Counted from the first letter of the stretch, positions 1 to 12,398 are shown. The stretch is DNA of 64,000 nt from Antilocapra americana (GCA_007570785.1 ML660201.1:46614949-46678948), one strand, 5' to 3'. Notes: generated by a model from the letters alone, not told the origin. Program-made: numbers and translations.

Positions 1-208
1 CTAAAAAATGGATGGCCTCTCAAATCGAGTTTTAACAATCTGCTGCTTCATAAAGGCTAAAAATGCAGGAATTTATTCAGGTTTCTAAACGTTCTTTCAT
101 TCACTCCTTCAGCTTTCAGAGTTTCCCTCCCGCCCACAAAGGCACACTAGACACTGCTCTGCAGCCTGAGATTCTGCTGGGTATTTTAGTGTCTGACTAT
201 ATAATTAC

Positions 209-213
<5 letters not shown>

Positions 214-252
<39 letters not shown>

Positions 253-332
253 CCAAAACAAAAGACAACAGTGAGTACAGGCCTCATCTCTCACAGCATC
301 TACACAGAAGCTGCTTGTGTGTGTGTGTGTGT
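214..332. repeat. (TG)n microsatellites
   Basis: About 17 TG units stand at 214-248, and a shorter run of about eight at 316-332 lies directly before the Bov-tA. Confidence 0.95.
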
Positions 333-538
333 ATGTTAGTCGCTCAGTCATGTCTGACTCTTTGTGACCCCATAGACTGTAGCCCGCCCGGCTCCTCTGT
401 CCATGGGATTTCCCAGGTAAGAATACTGGAGTGGGTTGCCATCCCCTTCTCCAGGGAATCTTCCTGACCCAGAGATCGAACCCGGATCTCCTGTGTTATA
501 GGCAGATCCTTTACTGTCTGAGCCACCAGAGGAGCCCA
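333..538 (-). mobile_element. Bov-tA SINE
   Basis: The plus strand carries the reverse complement of Bov-tA: GTCATGTCTGACTCTTTGTG, CCATAGACTGTAGCCC, GAATACTGGAGTGGGTTGCC, and the tRNA-Glu-like head at the right end (GAGCCACCAGAGGAGCCC). It directly follows a TG repeat (316-332). Confidence 0.9.
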
Positions 539-1827
539 AAGACTACTAGTTACTCTTTGGTCCTCACTGACCAGTAATGGATGCTAAAGTAACTCTCCTT
601 CTTCATTTTTGGCACTGGTCTTGCTAGATGAGGCACCAGGCTTCAGTCTGGCCTCCAGAGTCCCAGCACGCCATGCCCAAGCTCCCTCAGAGCTCCAACC
701 AAGAGAAGCTCGCTACCTTGACTAGCTGATGCCAAAATGTGGGATAGGCCCTTCCTAGTCGTAGGAGGAAAGGAGCAACAGCCAGTTTGCCCGAAACCCT
801 CACAGCCAAATCCTTCCAGTCCTTGCTTCTCCTGGTTTGGGGCTCAGTTGGTGATGCTGGGGTCCCAAGCTGGCTCTGATGCTCTTCCCTTCCCCCAGTC
901 CTCCAGCCTTGGCAGATCCTCCCACAAGGCCAGAACAGCTGCTAGCCCTGGGCCTCATTGCTGGCTTTCTTCCTTTTTGCCTGGAGGTAGGGTTCCCCCA
1001 ACCCTCTATTCCTTCAGGCCCCGAAGGTAGGAGGCCTGGACAGCCAGCCTCTTGGGGCCTAGCCAGCCCTGACTGGGGCCCAACCAGCCCACATGGAGTC
1101 CACCCCAGAATAAAGAGGGAGGCCGACAGTCTTCATGGGCCCCTAGGTTGGGCAGGGGCTGTAAAGTCAAGGCCCTGTTACTTCCTGTAGTCCTGAGAGT
1201 TGAAGCCTTTCCTCTCTCGGGGCTCTCACAGCTCACCCTAGGGCTCAGCACAGGGTCCCCAGTGACTCACCCTTGGGAGATTATACTGGAACCCCAGCAG
1301 TGCCTAGGCCATCGTAGGTCAGGCCTGGTGTTCATAGCCAGTTGGAGAGCACAGCCAAGATTGAGACCCAGGGCACACCCAGAAACAGCTGCCCAAAGGC
1401 CCCACGTGGTATGTGCCCAGAGAGAACTGATCAAGAGGCGGAGAATGAGGCCCTTCAGGCGTGACAGTTGGCCCTCAACTCTGGCTGTACAGCCTCCTGT
1501 GCATCCTCCACCCTGTACTTAGACCCCTGTTACAGGCTTCGGGAAGATTATCAGATTAAGTAAGGTTTGTCTTTCGAACTAGAGTATCAGCCCTCGAGGC
1601 CAGTTATGTGCGCCTGCCTTATCCCAAGTCGCAATGATCGCCAAACATAAGGCACATAATAGAGGCTCAATTTCTGTTTGGGAAGGTAGGAATCAGGGAG
1701 GGCTGCCTGCCTCTTGGTTGGCAATTATTCCCCATAAGTCTAAGCCTTGTACATGGCCCACGGCAAATGACCCAGTGCTTACTTGGGGCTGATATGATTG
1801 AAGCGAAGGCTTTGGTTCTAGCTCAAG
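539..1827. other. Intergenic, nothing recognised
   Basis: Moderately GC-rich. Short open frames exist, but none has recognisable protein similarity or flanking splice signals that make a gene. Confidence 0.6.
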
Positions 1828-2082
1828 ATGGCAGTGGCACCCCACTCCAGTACTCTTGCCTGGAAAATCCCTGGTGGGCTGCAGTCCATGGGGTCGCAAA
1901 GAGTCGGACATGACTGAGCGACTTCACTTTCACTTTTCACTTTCATGCATTGGAGAAGGAAATGGCAACCCACTCCAGTGTTCTTGCCTGGAAAATCCCA
2001 TGGATAGAGGAGACTGGTGGGCTGCAGTCTATGGGGTCGCAGAGTCGGACACGACTGAAGCGACTTAGCAGCAGCAGCAAGT
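1828..2082 (+). mobile_element. Bov-A2 SINE (dimer)
   Basis: Two Bov-A monomers stand in tandem. The first starts GGCAGTGGCACCCCACTCCA and the second GGAAATGGCAACCCACTCCA. They are joined by the CTTTCACTTTTCACTTTCATG linker and end in GCAGCAGCAGC. In the first monomer about 22 bp between AATCCC and TGGTGGGC are missing compared with the copies at 58077 and 62243. Confidence 0.92.
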
Positions 2083-2639
2083 AAAATCCCACCGACGCCT
2101 ACCTTGACCAAACTTTCTTCTGGTCCTAGGCTTCCAGAGCTTTATTTTCTAGCATATTCCCTAGGAACTGAGAGCCAAGGGCCAGTGCCCACCCTCAGAC
2201 TTTTCCAGAGAGAGGGAGGCTAGTATTCCTGATACTCCCTCAAGGCCCCCATGGAGAAGGGAAGGGGTCAGTGCTGGCTGAGAGTGGAGGCCTGCAGGTC
2301 TGCCGGAGGCTGTGGGCTTGGCGAGCAGAAACAGCCGAATCAGAGCTAGGGAGGGGTCCCTTTTGTCTGGCTTTAACAGAAGGCAGATTGTCCAGTAGCT
2401 CTGGCAGAAAGAAAGGGCTGGAGAAAGTGCCAGTAGGCGTGCTTGCGGGTCACCACCAGCCTTCCCAGACCCAGTTCTTCCCCTTGTAGAGTCCTCTGCC
2501 ACAGCACTTCCACCCGACCCCTTCATTTGTGTCTGGCCAGGGCCTTCCTCTAGCTAGCCAGGTTGCTGGCCTCCCGAGAACACGCAGTCCTATGGGGACA
2601 GGAACTCCATGGAAAGGGTGAGGGTTGGTCAAATGAATG

Positions 2640-2834
2640 AAAGTCACCTCTCGGGACTTCCTGGCAGTCCAGTGGTTAAGACTTTGCCTTCCACTGCAGG
2701 GGGTATGGGTCCGATCCCTGGTCAGGGAGCTGAGATCCCATATGCCTCCTAGCCCAAAAAACCAAAGTTTAAAACAGAAGCAATATTGTAACAAATTCAA
2801 TAAAGACTTAAGGAAAAAAAAAAAGTCACCTCTC
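2640..2834 (+). mobile_element. CHR-type SINE with 13-bp target duplication
   Basis: The tRNA-Glu-derived head GGGACTTCCTGGCAGTCCAG is followed by the box-B-like GGGTCCGATCCCTGGTCAGG and an A-rich tail. Perfect AAAGTCACCTCTC repeats flank it at 2640-2652 and 2822-2834. Confidence 0.92.
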
Positions 2835-3121
2835 CCCTGGGTGGACACATGTCTGCTGCCCTTTCCCTCAGTCACATTCCACTCCTTTCTGACTCAGGGA
2901 TAAGATAGTCCCCCAAGGCCAACTCTGGGTGATTATTCTCAAAATAATCACAAGTGCTGGGCTTGTGGCCTTGAGCACTGGACTAAACACCAGATTAGGT
3001 CTCGTCTGGCCAAGGAGCCAGTGCAGGCAAGCAAACCTGAGAGGCCTATTTGTTAATTCTTTTCAGTCACTGACCTGCTGGTCCATAAACCCAGAGTCTT
3101 AGGGGAAGTCGCTCACATTCT

Positions 3122-3242
3122 CTTTTTTTTGCCACACTGAGTGGCTTCTGGGCTCTCAGTTCCCCCACCAGGGATTGAACCTGTGCCACCTGCCATAGAA
3201 GCTCAGACAGAGTCCAAACCACTGAACCGCCAGGGGATTTCC
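3122..3242 (-). mobile_element. CHR-type SINE, antisense
   Basis: The plus strand reads T run, GCCACACTGAGTGGC, CCACCAGGGATTGAACC, then AACCGCCAGGGGATTTCC: the reverse complement of CHR. Confidence 0.82.
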
Positions 3243-3671
3243 ACCACCCACGCTCTTCTTGTTCAGCCAGATTGAGAGTCCCTTCCCCACACTTAGTCAT
3301 ATGTCCATGTCTGGCTCTAAGCTCAGCCAGAGTTTCTCCAGGACAGAAAGACCTCTTAGTCTCAGAGGGGGCCTGTGATCTGGGCTTGTGCCTCTCAGCC
3401 TGGGCTCCTCTCAGTGGCCTCTTAGTCAAGAGACATTAACAGGCTACCCTACAACCATGAGTTCTGACTCTGCACTCATGGCTGACACATGTGTCCTTAG
3501 AACACGGGATAGCATTGAACCTCTAGTGGACAGACAGCCTTTGCTCTAGGCTGTGTTGACACATACAGGCAGAGCCCCTGGGAAGCCCACCTGTGGTCTG
3601 GGAAATCCCCAGCATTGAGGGGAAGAATAAGAGGGATTCATCCAAACATCTTGAGGGGTACTAATAAACAG

Positions 3672-4170
3672 CGGGACTTCCCTGGTGGTACAGTGGACAG
3701 GATTCCTCCTGTCAGTTCTGGGGACACAGGTTCGATCCCTGCTCTGGGAAGATTCCACATGCCACAAAGCAACAAACCCTGTGTACCGCAACTACCGAGT
3801 CTGGGCTCTAGAGGCCACGAGCCACTACTGAAGCCCTTGTGCTCCACAACAAGAGAGGCTGCAAGAGAAACTGCTCAACAATGAGAAGCCCACACACCGC
3901 GCCAAAGGGTAGCCCCTGCTCGCCTCAACTAGAGAAGAGCCCACTCACAGCAACAAAGACCCAGCACAACCAAAAAATAAATAAGGGTAAAGAGAGATGG
4001 GACTTTCCTGGTGGTTCAGTGGCTAAGATTCCATGTTCCCAAAGCAAAGGGACCTGGGTTCGATCCCTGGTCAGGGAACTAGTCCTACATGGAGCAACTG
4101 AAGATCCTGCATGCCACAGCTGAAACCTGGCACAGTCAAAGAAAGTCAGCAAATACTTTTTAAAGAGAGA
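3672..4170 (+). mobile_element. Two tandemly placed CHR-type SINEs
   Basis: The first (3672-3987) is nearly full length. It has the GACTTCCCTGGTGGTACAG head, the long body with GAGAAGCCCACACACCGC and an AAATAAATAAGG tail. The second (4001-4160) begins GGGACTTTCCTGGTGGTTCA and is flanked by TAAAGAGAGA at 3988-3997 and 4161-4170. It was therefore a separate insertion beside the tail of the first. Confidence 0.88.
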
Positions 4171-4209
4171 GAGGATGTTAGCATATCTGCCAAATCTCCA
4201 GATGTGTCC

Positions 4210-4345
4210 ATATGAGGAATAAGCTCCCGCTGGGACCCAGAGCTAACTTCACTGTGTGACCTGAAAGAAGCTACTTGCCTTCTCGGAGCCTGCCCCCATC
4301 ACCTCCTATATGGGCTTCAGACCTGCCTACTCAATGAGAGTGATA
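4210..4345 (+). repeat. MIR-like SINE
   Basis: CTAACTTCACTGTGTGACCT and GCTACTTGCCTTCTCGGAGC resemble the MIR 5' core. Diverged. Confidence 0.5.
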
Positions 4346-4349
4346 ACAG

Positions 4350-7195
4350 AGCACTTTTTGTGACTGAGTCAGAACCAGTGGGAGACATCCATCAGTGTAT
4401 TGCTGATCAGCAGATATCTGCTGAGTCTTTTGTGTGCTGGAAACCCAGCAAAGGATAGAAGAAACCAGCTGCTCTTGTGGGGCTCAGATTCTTGTGTAAC
4501 AAGCTCTACAGTAAACAAAAATGTAGTCATCAGGGGATGAGAGATCCAGGGCCCGGATCTGCTGTGTGGTACAGCTCACCAGCGACGCCCTTCTTCGAAG
4601 GCAGAGGCCACAAGAGGTGAAGGAGGCTGTCCTGGGGGTTTTAAGGAAGGGCCACCTAGGTGAAGGCAGAGGAGGAAGTGGTCAGACTGGTCTGTGGAAA
4701 CCAGGCAGTCACCATGGCCTGACCAGTGAATGGAACACAAAACAAGGGAGAAAGTGATGGGGTTGGGAGAGGGGGGAGGCAGCAGGCGCTGGAGCTGGAT
4801 TGAACCAGACTAGGCTTTGAAATGAGTATAGGATCCCAGAAGCCAGGGGCAGGGAAGCTGGAGGTGGGAGTAAGGAGGAGGGGAGTGGGGACCATGCCCT
4901 CAGGCCTCCTGGAAGGAATGCAGAGGGGCCAGGAATGAGGGGGCAGCAGCTTGGCCCCAGCCCTGGAGCACGTCCTTCCCCTACGTGGGGAAGGAGGTGG
5001 GTGAGCCAGCGGCAGGGATAGAGGGAGAGATGGGGGGCCCTTGGGGGAGGGGCGCCAGGCGCCAGGGAAGTCAAGTCAGAACAAGTGTTTAGAAAACAAA
5101 TTTCTCCCTTTCCTTGTCTCCACCTTCCACCGGAATGCAGAGAGGCCAGAGAGGCAGCATCCTCTCCTTCCAGCCCCAGAGGAGGAAGGATGGGGGGGTG
5201 CGTGCCTGTGGGGAGAGGAATGGCCTGGGCAGCTCCTGTTTTTCCCTGCTGGCTTTAGGAGACATCCTGCAGCGCCCATCAAAGCGCCTAGAACCTTCTC
5301 CCTGAGGAAAGGAAGCCGGTGGACTGGGCCCAGGTGAAGGCAGGGAGAGAGTAGAGTCAGGGAGGATGTCCTGTCCCAAGACAGGGGGGCGATCCCCACC
5401 CCCAACACACACACACCCGCCCACCCAACTCCCCGGGGACTGCTGCCAGATACAGCTTACAGGAGGCCCTCAGGACACACAGGGGGTCACCTGGCAAATG
5501 CACGAGGCTTCAGCCAGCTGTCCCTTCCCTTTCTCTTCCGCTCCCTGCTCAGGGCTAGTAACCTGCAAAGGTCCCACTCTGCAGCTGCCATTTGGCCAGA
5601 ATGGACAGAGGTCCTGGCTGGGGCCACCCGGGAATGGGCAGGAGAGGATCTGTATTCATCAGATGGGTTCAGTCCACTGAACCTGACAGGGGAACCCCAG
5701 GAATAGGAAGGCCTGGAAGGGGATGGAGTGGGGACTGAACGCAGGATGAGCCCTTGAGGTAAGAGAGTCCCCAGCTTGAAGCCAAGGCGCTGGACCTCTG
5801 GCTGTGGGCACGGCTGGCTGTAAGCCTGGCGGCGACTCTTTGCAGAGGTCCTGACAGGACCTAAGAGCCCCACAGAGAGCCATTTGTGATCCCTGGAGAA
5901 TTTTTACGGAAAAGGTAAAAAGAAACATTTCTTCCCCATCCCAATTCTGTATCTCTAAGCATCTGAGGGAACATGGCAGCTGGAAAAACACAACAGCGGG
6001 GAACTCAGGTGGAGAGATGGCTGCTCCCAAAGGGGAGAGTCTGGGCCTCACAGCAGCGCCAAGCAGCTGCTCCTCTCAGGCTGCAGGGCCCCAGGACAGA
6101 ACACTGACCTCAACTGACCCCCTACCTGCACGCTGCCTGAAACTTCCTTGTACCCACCCTGCTACCAGGACCCTCAGCAATTGGTTCAATGGCGGTGGTG
6201 GTGCTGAGGCCCCGGGGTTGAGGTGGGCAGACAAGTGGGAACGAACAGGCCTCTGTCCTGCACCTACAACCACTGGGACTAGCCTCAGTCCCCATTTGTC
6301 CCCTCAGTTTCCAATTCACAGGAGGCAGTTCCTGGCCTGGGGCTGGATACCAGGCCTGCTTGCTCAACCTCCTTAGAGCTGAGGCCCCAAGGGCTGGGTG
6401 CACACAGGCAGGGGGCCCTGGCACCTGCCTCTGACTGACTGAGACCTTGGGCAAACCCCTTTCTCTCCATGACCCAGTGGGCTGGACCTTTCTGAAAGGC
6501 GCCGGTTGTGGTTGTTTGCTTTCCTTTCTAGAAGAAGGGCCCAGGCACAGGTGCAGATAAGGAGCTGGGGAGTCGGGGAGAAGGGGGAGGAAACAGGGAG
6601 TAGGGAGGGGGAGGGCTCTAGAGGGTTCCTGAGGGAGCCAGTGCAGCCAAGAGAATGGCTTGGGCAGGGGAAACCACTGGAACACAGAGGAGACCCCTTG
6701 GCCGTGATCCTCTACCCCCAAACTCACCCCAGCCTTTCCTTTTCAGAGGAATTCCCGTTGCCTCTGAAAACCTGGAGCCAGGCTGGCCCCGTGGGCAGCA
6801 GATGCTGCACCTCCCCACAGGCCCGCCCACCCCTCACTGGCTCCCAACCTCCGCTCCCACAGCCCCGCAGCCAGGGGGTCCCTCCCGCTTCCGGGGGGGG
6901 CCAGCAGCTGTTCCCTGACAGCTGGATCAGAGCAGGGCACTGCCTCGTGACTTCCTCCTCCCCTGCCCGGTGGCCCTGCTGGCCCACCCACAGCCCTGTG
7001 GTTCAGATGTCCTTGACCTCAATTTCTGAGGACCCGTCACAGCTGTGGGCTGCCTGCTGCTGCTCGCGGGCTCCTCCAGGGCCAAGGTCCCCTTGCCTCC
7101 TAGTCAGCCGATGATGAGGTGCCAGTCCACCCTTCACATCCCCCTAGTCTTCTTGGGCCTCAGTCTCCCGAGCACCTTCTCCCATAAAATCACTG
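4350..7195. other. GC-rich intergenic stretch without a recognised gene
   Basis: Open frames up to about 200 codons (for example 6122-6727 minus and 6506-7114 plus) are expected in GC-rich DNA. They overlap on both strands and show low-complexity Pro/Ser/Gly composition. 4370-4650 may be a diverged old repeat. No CpG-island-like promoter was recognised. Confidence 0.55.
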
Positions 7196-7197
7196 GA

Positions 7198-7362
7198 GGG
7201 ACTTCCCTGGTGGTCCAGTGGCTAAGACTTCGCTCTCCCAACGCAGCGGGCCTGGGTTTGATCCTTGGTCAGAGAACTGAATCCTACATGGCGCAAATAA
7301 GATCAACGTGTTGCAACCAAGACCTGGAGCAGCCAAATTAAAAAAAATAAAAACAAATAATT
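7198..7362 (+). mobile_element. CHR-type SINE
   Basis: GGGACTTCCCTGGTGGTCCA head, GGGTTTGATCCTTGGTCAG box B, and an A-rich tail ending AAACAAATAATTTTT. Confidence 0.88.
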
Positions 7363-7479
7363 TTTAAAATCCACAGTGGCCTGCCAGGAGGGGGCACTGT
7401 GGGGCCAGGTCCACGCTAACTCAGCCTTTGAGCTGCAGCCCCCAAAGCTAACAGCATCTACCTGTGATCCCGCCCTGCT

Positions 7480-7925
7480 CAATCGTCTGTCCCTGACTTC
7501 CCACTGCTGCAGGCTGACAAGGATCTCTCATTCACCCTGGCCTGCCCAGCTCGGCCCCCAGCGTCCACTTCTCTCAACAGCCACCCTCCCAGTTTTACTC
7601 CAGCTTTTCTTTGCACAGGACTCCAGAAACATGGAACCTCTTTAAGCTCCTACAAACAATGCCAGGCATCTGCCAGCGCCTCTCAAGCCGTTCAAGCCTT
7701 CCCCTGTGTGACACTTCTGCCTGCAGCAGTCTTTGTTCCTGCTTGTCCCCTGTCTCACCTTGTCTACCCCACTATAATATTAGATCTCCTTTAGAGTTCA
7801 TCCCTGAGACAGACAGAGGGCCTGTGTCTGGCTATGTGCTTCATCCTGGGAGCCTCTAGACCTGGAGACAGGGCCTGGCACTTAGAAGGTACCCAGTAAA
7901 ATTGGAATGAGTGAATGAACACTTG
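7480..7925 (+). repeat. L2 LINE 3' end
   Basis: CCTTCCCCTGTGTGACACTT, CCCCACTATAATATTAGATC, GACCTGGAGACAGGGCCTGG and CCAGTAAAATTGGAATGAGT match the usual L2 3' end. Confidence 0.6.
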
Positions 7926-8143
7926 ATTGAAAGTGAGGCCTCTTAGAGCATTAAAACTGTGCTGGAGACCCAGAGCCTTCTGGAGAGACCTCCCAGAGAA
8001 TCCAATTGGCATTTTGGAGCCCAAATCTTACAAACCAACATATCTTCAGAGACTTCTAGCCTCCTATAGAGTAAATTTGCCCTCCATGTTATACCACCCT
8101 GGGCTATAGGGACCTGCCCCAGAGTGGTCAAGATGCCCAGTCT

Positions 8144-8290
8144 TGGGACTTCCCTGGTGGTCCAGTAACTAAGATTCTGCATTCCCAATGCAGGGAGCTC
8201 AGGTTCAATGCCTGGTCAGAGAACTGGATCTCGCATGCTGCAATAAAGATCTTGTACGGCACAATTAAGATCTGGCACAGCCAAAACAAA
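8144..8290 (+). mobile_element. CHR-type SINE
   Basis: GGGACTTCCCTGGTGGTCCA head and the GGTTCAATGCCTGGTCAGAG region are clear. The tail is short (CCAAAACAAAAAG). Confidence 0.88.
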
Positions 8291-8559
8291 AAGATTCGCC
8301 AGTCTCACTGCTTCCCCTCAACTCATTGGAGAATGCCACCTGTCTGGGCCCCTCTTCCTCTACCTACCCAAGTCCTGCCTACTCCACAGATGAACAGCAT
8401 CCACAAGCCTTCTCAGCACCTGACTCTCTATGTTCCTGGAGACTTTAGGCTTCTGGAGGACAAACATATCCCTTGATAATAACAGCTGCCATCGCTGATC
8501 TCTGTCCTGCACCCTCAACACGCAAAATCTCACTTGGCCTCCCAGCAACGCTCTGCAGC

Positions 8560-8660
8560 AGCTGTTATTACTGGCCCCATGTTACAGATGAGGAAACTGA
8601 GGCCCAGGGTAAAGTCACCAGAGGTCACACAGCCAGTAAATAGCCAAGCTATGGATCTGT
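8560..8660 (+). repeat. MIR SINE
   Basis: CCCATGTTACAGATGAGGAAACTGAGGC-type core, then GGTCACACAGCCAGTAAATA, is the conserved MIR core. Confidence 0.82.
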
Positions 8661-8728
8661 GTTTATTGTCATAGCAGTCACTGTGCCTAGTCCGGAATAA
8701 GGAACTCCACGATGCTTGCTGAATGAGT

Positions 8729-8799
8729 TGTTATTGTCGTTCAGCCACTCAGTTGTTTCCATTTGCAACCCCATGGACTACAGCATGCCAGGCTCCCCT
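8729..8799 (-). repeat. Short Bov-tA/BovB terminal fragment
   Basis: About 70 bp match the reverse complement of the shared Bov-tA/BovB end (TTCAGCCACTCAGTTG then GCAACCCCATGGACTACAGC). Only the terminus is left. Confidence 0.6.
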
Positions 8800-9072
8800 T
8801 ATGAGTGAACAGATGGATACAGCTGAGTCAAAACGTCAACTCCCAAGACCTATCCACCTCTGGAGCCCCAGACACAGAGGCCTTGAACCGTAAGAGGGCT
8901 TTCCAGACTTGGAAGAACAGGGACAGATCTTTGTTTGCACAGCGTCACCTTGATGAGGTCTTGAACCTGTTGAGTTGTGGGAGTGATCAGGGACCAGGGA
9001 GGGCAGGGAGAAATCAGTGAGGAGTAGGCAAAGGACTCTAGGTTCAGCCAGACCCTTTCAAAGGGCGAAAAG

Positions 9073-9195
9073 AGGGACTTCCCTGGCAGTCCAGAGAGTA
9101 AGACTTTGCCTTCCCACACAGGGGTGCAGGTTTGATACCTGGTTGGGGAATTAAGATCCTATATGCTTCTTGCGTGGCCAAAAAAGAAAAAAATA
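9073..9195 (+). mobile_element. CHR-type SINE
   Basis: GGGACTTCCCTGGCAGTCCA head, GGTTTGATACCTGGTTGGGG, and an A-rich tail after GCGTGGCC. Confidence 0.87.
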
Positions 9196-9199
9196 TATC

Positions 9200-10160
9200 C
9201 CCAAGTCGTTCACTGTGTTCCCAGACATGCAAGAACGTCAAAGGTAGAGAACTACAAGTCACAGCCAGAACAACAGAGAAGCGCGTGTTCCAACTCCCCT
9301 GGGAAAGCTGCAAACAAGGATGGGGGCATCAGGCAGCCTGACCTGGGCTAGGCGTGCACCTGGAGGAGAGGTCACCGAAGCTGTGTCTTTCCTGCCGGAT
9401 TGGGGAATTCCCAGGAGGGCTTCTGCAGCAGCAGAGCTGGTCCAGGCCTGGCCACATGGACAGGAAAGAGGTAGAGGTGACCGCCTAAGCAGGCCCTGAC
9501 TAGGCATCCTAGACTCTGATGAAACTTGCCTGACTCCAACAGAAGGGTCTGGGATGGGATGGAGGGTGGGGGCTGAGATGGAGGAGCTCAGGGAAGGAGG
9601 TAGAGGAACTGACGGGACAAACCATCTGGGCAGCCTCCTGCCAGTCCCACATTGCCCAGCACTAGAGTCATCTCGTTCCAGATTCCTTTCATAATGGGAT
9701 AAAATGTACCAACGGTGAGGCCAGAATGGGGCCTGGTGGGGCCCAGTGACTTCAGTGTCAGGAAAGCGGGTCCCAGGAAAGCCAGGGAAACACAGGCAAG
9801 CATTCCCTGGCTCCCTATCCCCAGCAGCTGCAGGAAGCTGATCCCAGCTGTACCCAGCAGCCCCCAAGGACCAGAGAAAGTCTTATTTCCTGCCACCCCC
9901 TCCTACCATTGGACACATGCTCCTGGATGAGAGCAGCTGTGTCCTCTACAGGCCTCAAGGGAGCTGGGGCTGCTGGCCAATCTTTAGGAAGACAGCTTAG
10001 AACCTGTGTGCATGCCAACTCTGGGAAGCGGGGACCGTGGATTTCATTCCTTGTGGCGGAGGTCCCCAGCCTGCCTTAACTCCATAATCAGAAAAAGCTA
10101 TGGACACTTTTCCCCAAACACTCCCTAAATGCACAATCTTGCCTCTCATTTAAAAAGATC
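9200..10160. other. Intergenic, nothing recognised
   Basis: No repeat or gene identified with confidence. A 202-codon minus-strand frame at 9259-9867 has no familiar domain and no supporting signals. Confidence 0.55.
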
Positions 10161-10420
10161 CAGACTTCCCTGGTGGTCCTGCCAGTGCAGGGGCACAGGT
10201 TGGACCCGGTCCACCAAGACCCCATGTTCCCCAGGACACCTGAGCCTGTGCGCCACAGCTACTGAGCCCCTGTCCGAGAGCCCATGCTTCGCAATAGGAG
10301 AAGCCGCTGCAGTGAGAAGCCCCCGGCATCACAGCGAAGAGTCACCCTGCAACTAGAGAAAGCCCTGGCAGCGGCTAGCAAGACCCAGTACGGCCAAAAA
10401 TAAATAAGTAAAATAATTTA
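10161..10420 (+). mobile_element. CHR-type SINE, long form
   Basis: The head ACTTCCCTGGTGGTCC has lost part of the following segment. The body GAGAAGCCCCCGGCATCACA and the AAATAAATAAGTAAAAT tail are kept. Confidence 0.85.
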
Positions 10421-10679
10421 AGAAAATACACAAGGCCCTGAACATCCTGCAGTGCTTGCAGGCCCTCCAGGCTAGAAAGTCCTGCTGTGTGCTTAAGGTC
10501 AGAGAAATGCCAGTCTGGTTCCGCCCCAAGTGGCTGAGCCGAGGGCCAGTTCCTGGCCATCTTGATTTGCACTGCCCTCTAGAGCCTGAGAGGTTGGGCC
10601 AGAGAGACTCAAGGGGCCCGTCTGCCCTGCCACCTCCTTGGAGCTATTTCAGATTATCTTATTGGAGATACAGTAAAGC

Positions 10680-10870
10680 ATTGGTCCCCAAAATTTTGGG
10701 CACCAGGGACTGATTTAATGGAAGACAATTTTTCCACGGACTGGGGGGTGGTGGGGATGGTTTGGGGATGATTCAAGCACATCACACTTATTGTGCACTT
10801 TCTTTCTGTTTTTTAGCACTTTGCTTCTTATCTGATGTTGCTGCTGGTCTGACAGAAGGTACCAGTCCTC
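10680..10870 (+). repeat. Old interspersed repeat, probably a DNA-transposon remnant
   Basis: TTGGTCCCCAAAATTTTGGG, CACCAGGGACTGATTTAATG, GAAGACAATTTTTCCACGGA is a recurring mammalian repeat text. The family name is uncertain. Confidence 0.55.
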
Positions 10871-10874
10871 AGCC

Positions 10875-11835
10875 CAGGGATGGGGGCACCTGGTGTAAAA
10901 GAAAGGGCGGCTTCAAACTCAGCTGAGGAGCTCTTGCTGCACTCACCAGGGCTGGACTGTTACACTTAGACCCCAGTAGGATCTGCTGCCCGCCCGCCTT
11001 CCAGATGGGTCTGGCCACCAACCTGTGGGCCTCTGGGAATTCTGGAAGGTCTAAATGCTCATTTACACGCACACACACCCATCAGTACACCTCGTGAGTT
11101 TTTGTTTTATTTCTTTCATTTATCAGCTTTATTAGTCATTCACTACCTTTACTGAGCATCTATTATGTACAATGCCTTGAGCTAACTATAGCTCAATTTA
11201 AAGCATGTCCATATTTCTGGATGTTTCCTGAGTCTCAGGCTCTCCTAAGCTTCACAGCCCACTCAGCACAGCCCTCCCAATTGGTTCATCTTGAAACTGA
11301 ATCCCTCCTCTACTAACTTACGGCTTTAGGTGTGGTCACCTTTAAGCAGAGCCTGGCCTTGTTAGTCACTTTCTTGCCACCAACTTTCTTTCCTGCTGCC
11401 AATCAAAATGCTGAACCCAGGGTAGGAAATGGGGAAAGAACTATTGTCTGCCCTAGGATCCAGGTGGCCTTTATTTTTGGTGCCACAGGGCTTGCAGCAT
11501 CTCACTTCCCCCTTCAGGTCACAGCAGTGAAAGCACCAAATCCTAAGTACTAGACCACCAGGAAATGCCCCTGAAGGCTTTTAACAAGGGGCCTAGCTGA
11601 ATCCTAGCAAGACTGTGTTGGATGCATTACTTGCTGTTTTGCTCAGAGTGCTTATCACTTGTAGACATTATATGTAAACTGATTTATTTGTCTTATCTCC
11701 ACAAGAATGGATATTCTATGAGAGGAGAGACTTGTTCCCTGCTGTATGCCCACGTTAAAAAAAAATGTGCTCGGTTTTTATTTATTAAATTAACAAAATC
11801 ATAGAGTTGAAACCAGATTCTGTATACAACACGGT
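10875..11835. other. Intergenic, nothing recognised
   Basis: Only short open frames and possible degraded repeat text. Confidence 0.5.
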
Positions 11836-11839
11836 GGCC

Positions 11840-12060
11840 TTCTGCCAAAACTGAAACCCAGTATGGCCACTCAGCAGTTATATGGCCTTGGGCAAGTATT
11901 TCAACCTTGCCACTCATGTCTTTTACCTGTAATATATAATCGTGATTTCTACCTTGAAGGGGAGTGGAGTGAAGAAAGAACACAAGCATAAAGAGACCAT
12001 AAAGAGACCAGTGCCCGTACTTAGTAAATGCTAAATGTTAGTGGTTGTTATTACTGTTAT
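11840..12060 (+). repeat. MIR SINE
   Basis: TGGCCACTCAGCAGTTATAT, GGCCTTGGGCAAGTATTTCA and the ending ACTTAGTAAATGCTAAATGT are MIR. Confidence 0.72.
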
Positions 12061-12226
12061 TATTACTATGCTGCTTTGTTTACTCAACATTGCTAAGCGA
12101 TTTCCCCACCTGGATCAGAAACTGTTTGTTATCGGAAAGTATGCCATTAGACAATGGTGCCATTCATTCAGCACAGTTTTAAACATACAGACTCTTTCTG
12201 GAACCCCAAACGTTACAAGCAAGAGC

Positions 12227-12228
<2 letters not shown>

Positions 12229-12266
<38 letters not shown>

Positions 12267-12268
12267 TG
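12229..12268. repeat. (TG)n microsatellite
   Basis: An interrupted TG repeat (one TTTG and one TATG break), immediately upstream of a CHR SINE. Confidence 0.93.
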
Positions 12269-12271
12269 ACT

Positions 12272-12398
12272 GGGCAGGGTGTTCCCTGGCAGTTCAGTGG
12301 TTGGAATTCTTGGCTTTTACTGATGAGGACACCGGTTCGATTCCTGGTCAGGGAAATAAGATTCCACAACTTTCCAGGGGTGACCAAAAAAAAAAAAT
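12272..12398 (+). mobile_element. CHR-type SINE next to a TG microsatellite
   Basis: GTTCCCTGGCAGTTCAGTGG head, CGGTTCGATTCCTGGTCAGG, then an A run. The (TG)n at 12229-12268 lies directly before it. Confidence 0.84.

Noticed and set aside
6122..7114. Open frames of about 200 codons on both strands as genes
   Set aside because: They lie in GC-rich DNA, overlap on opposite strands, have low-complexity composition and no recognisable domain, promoter or splice pattern.
9259..9867. 202-codon minus-strand open frame as a gene
   Set aside because: No familiar domain, no splice or promoter support; similar frames appear by chance in this composition.
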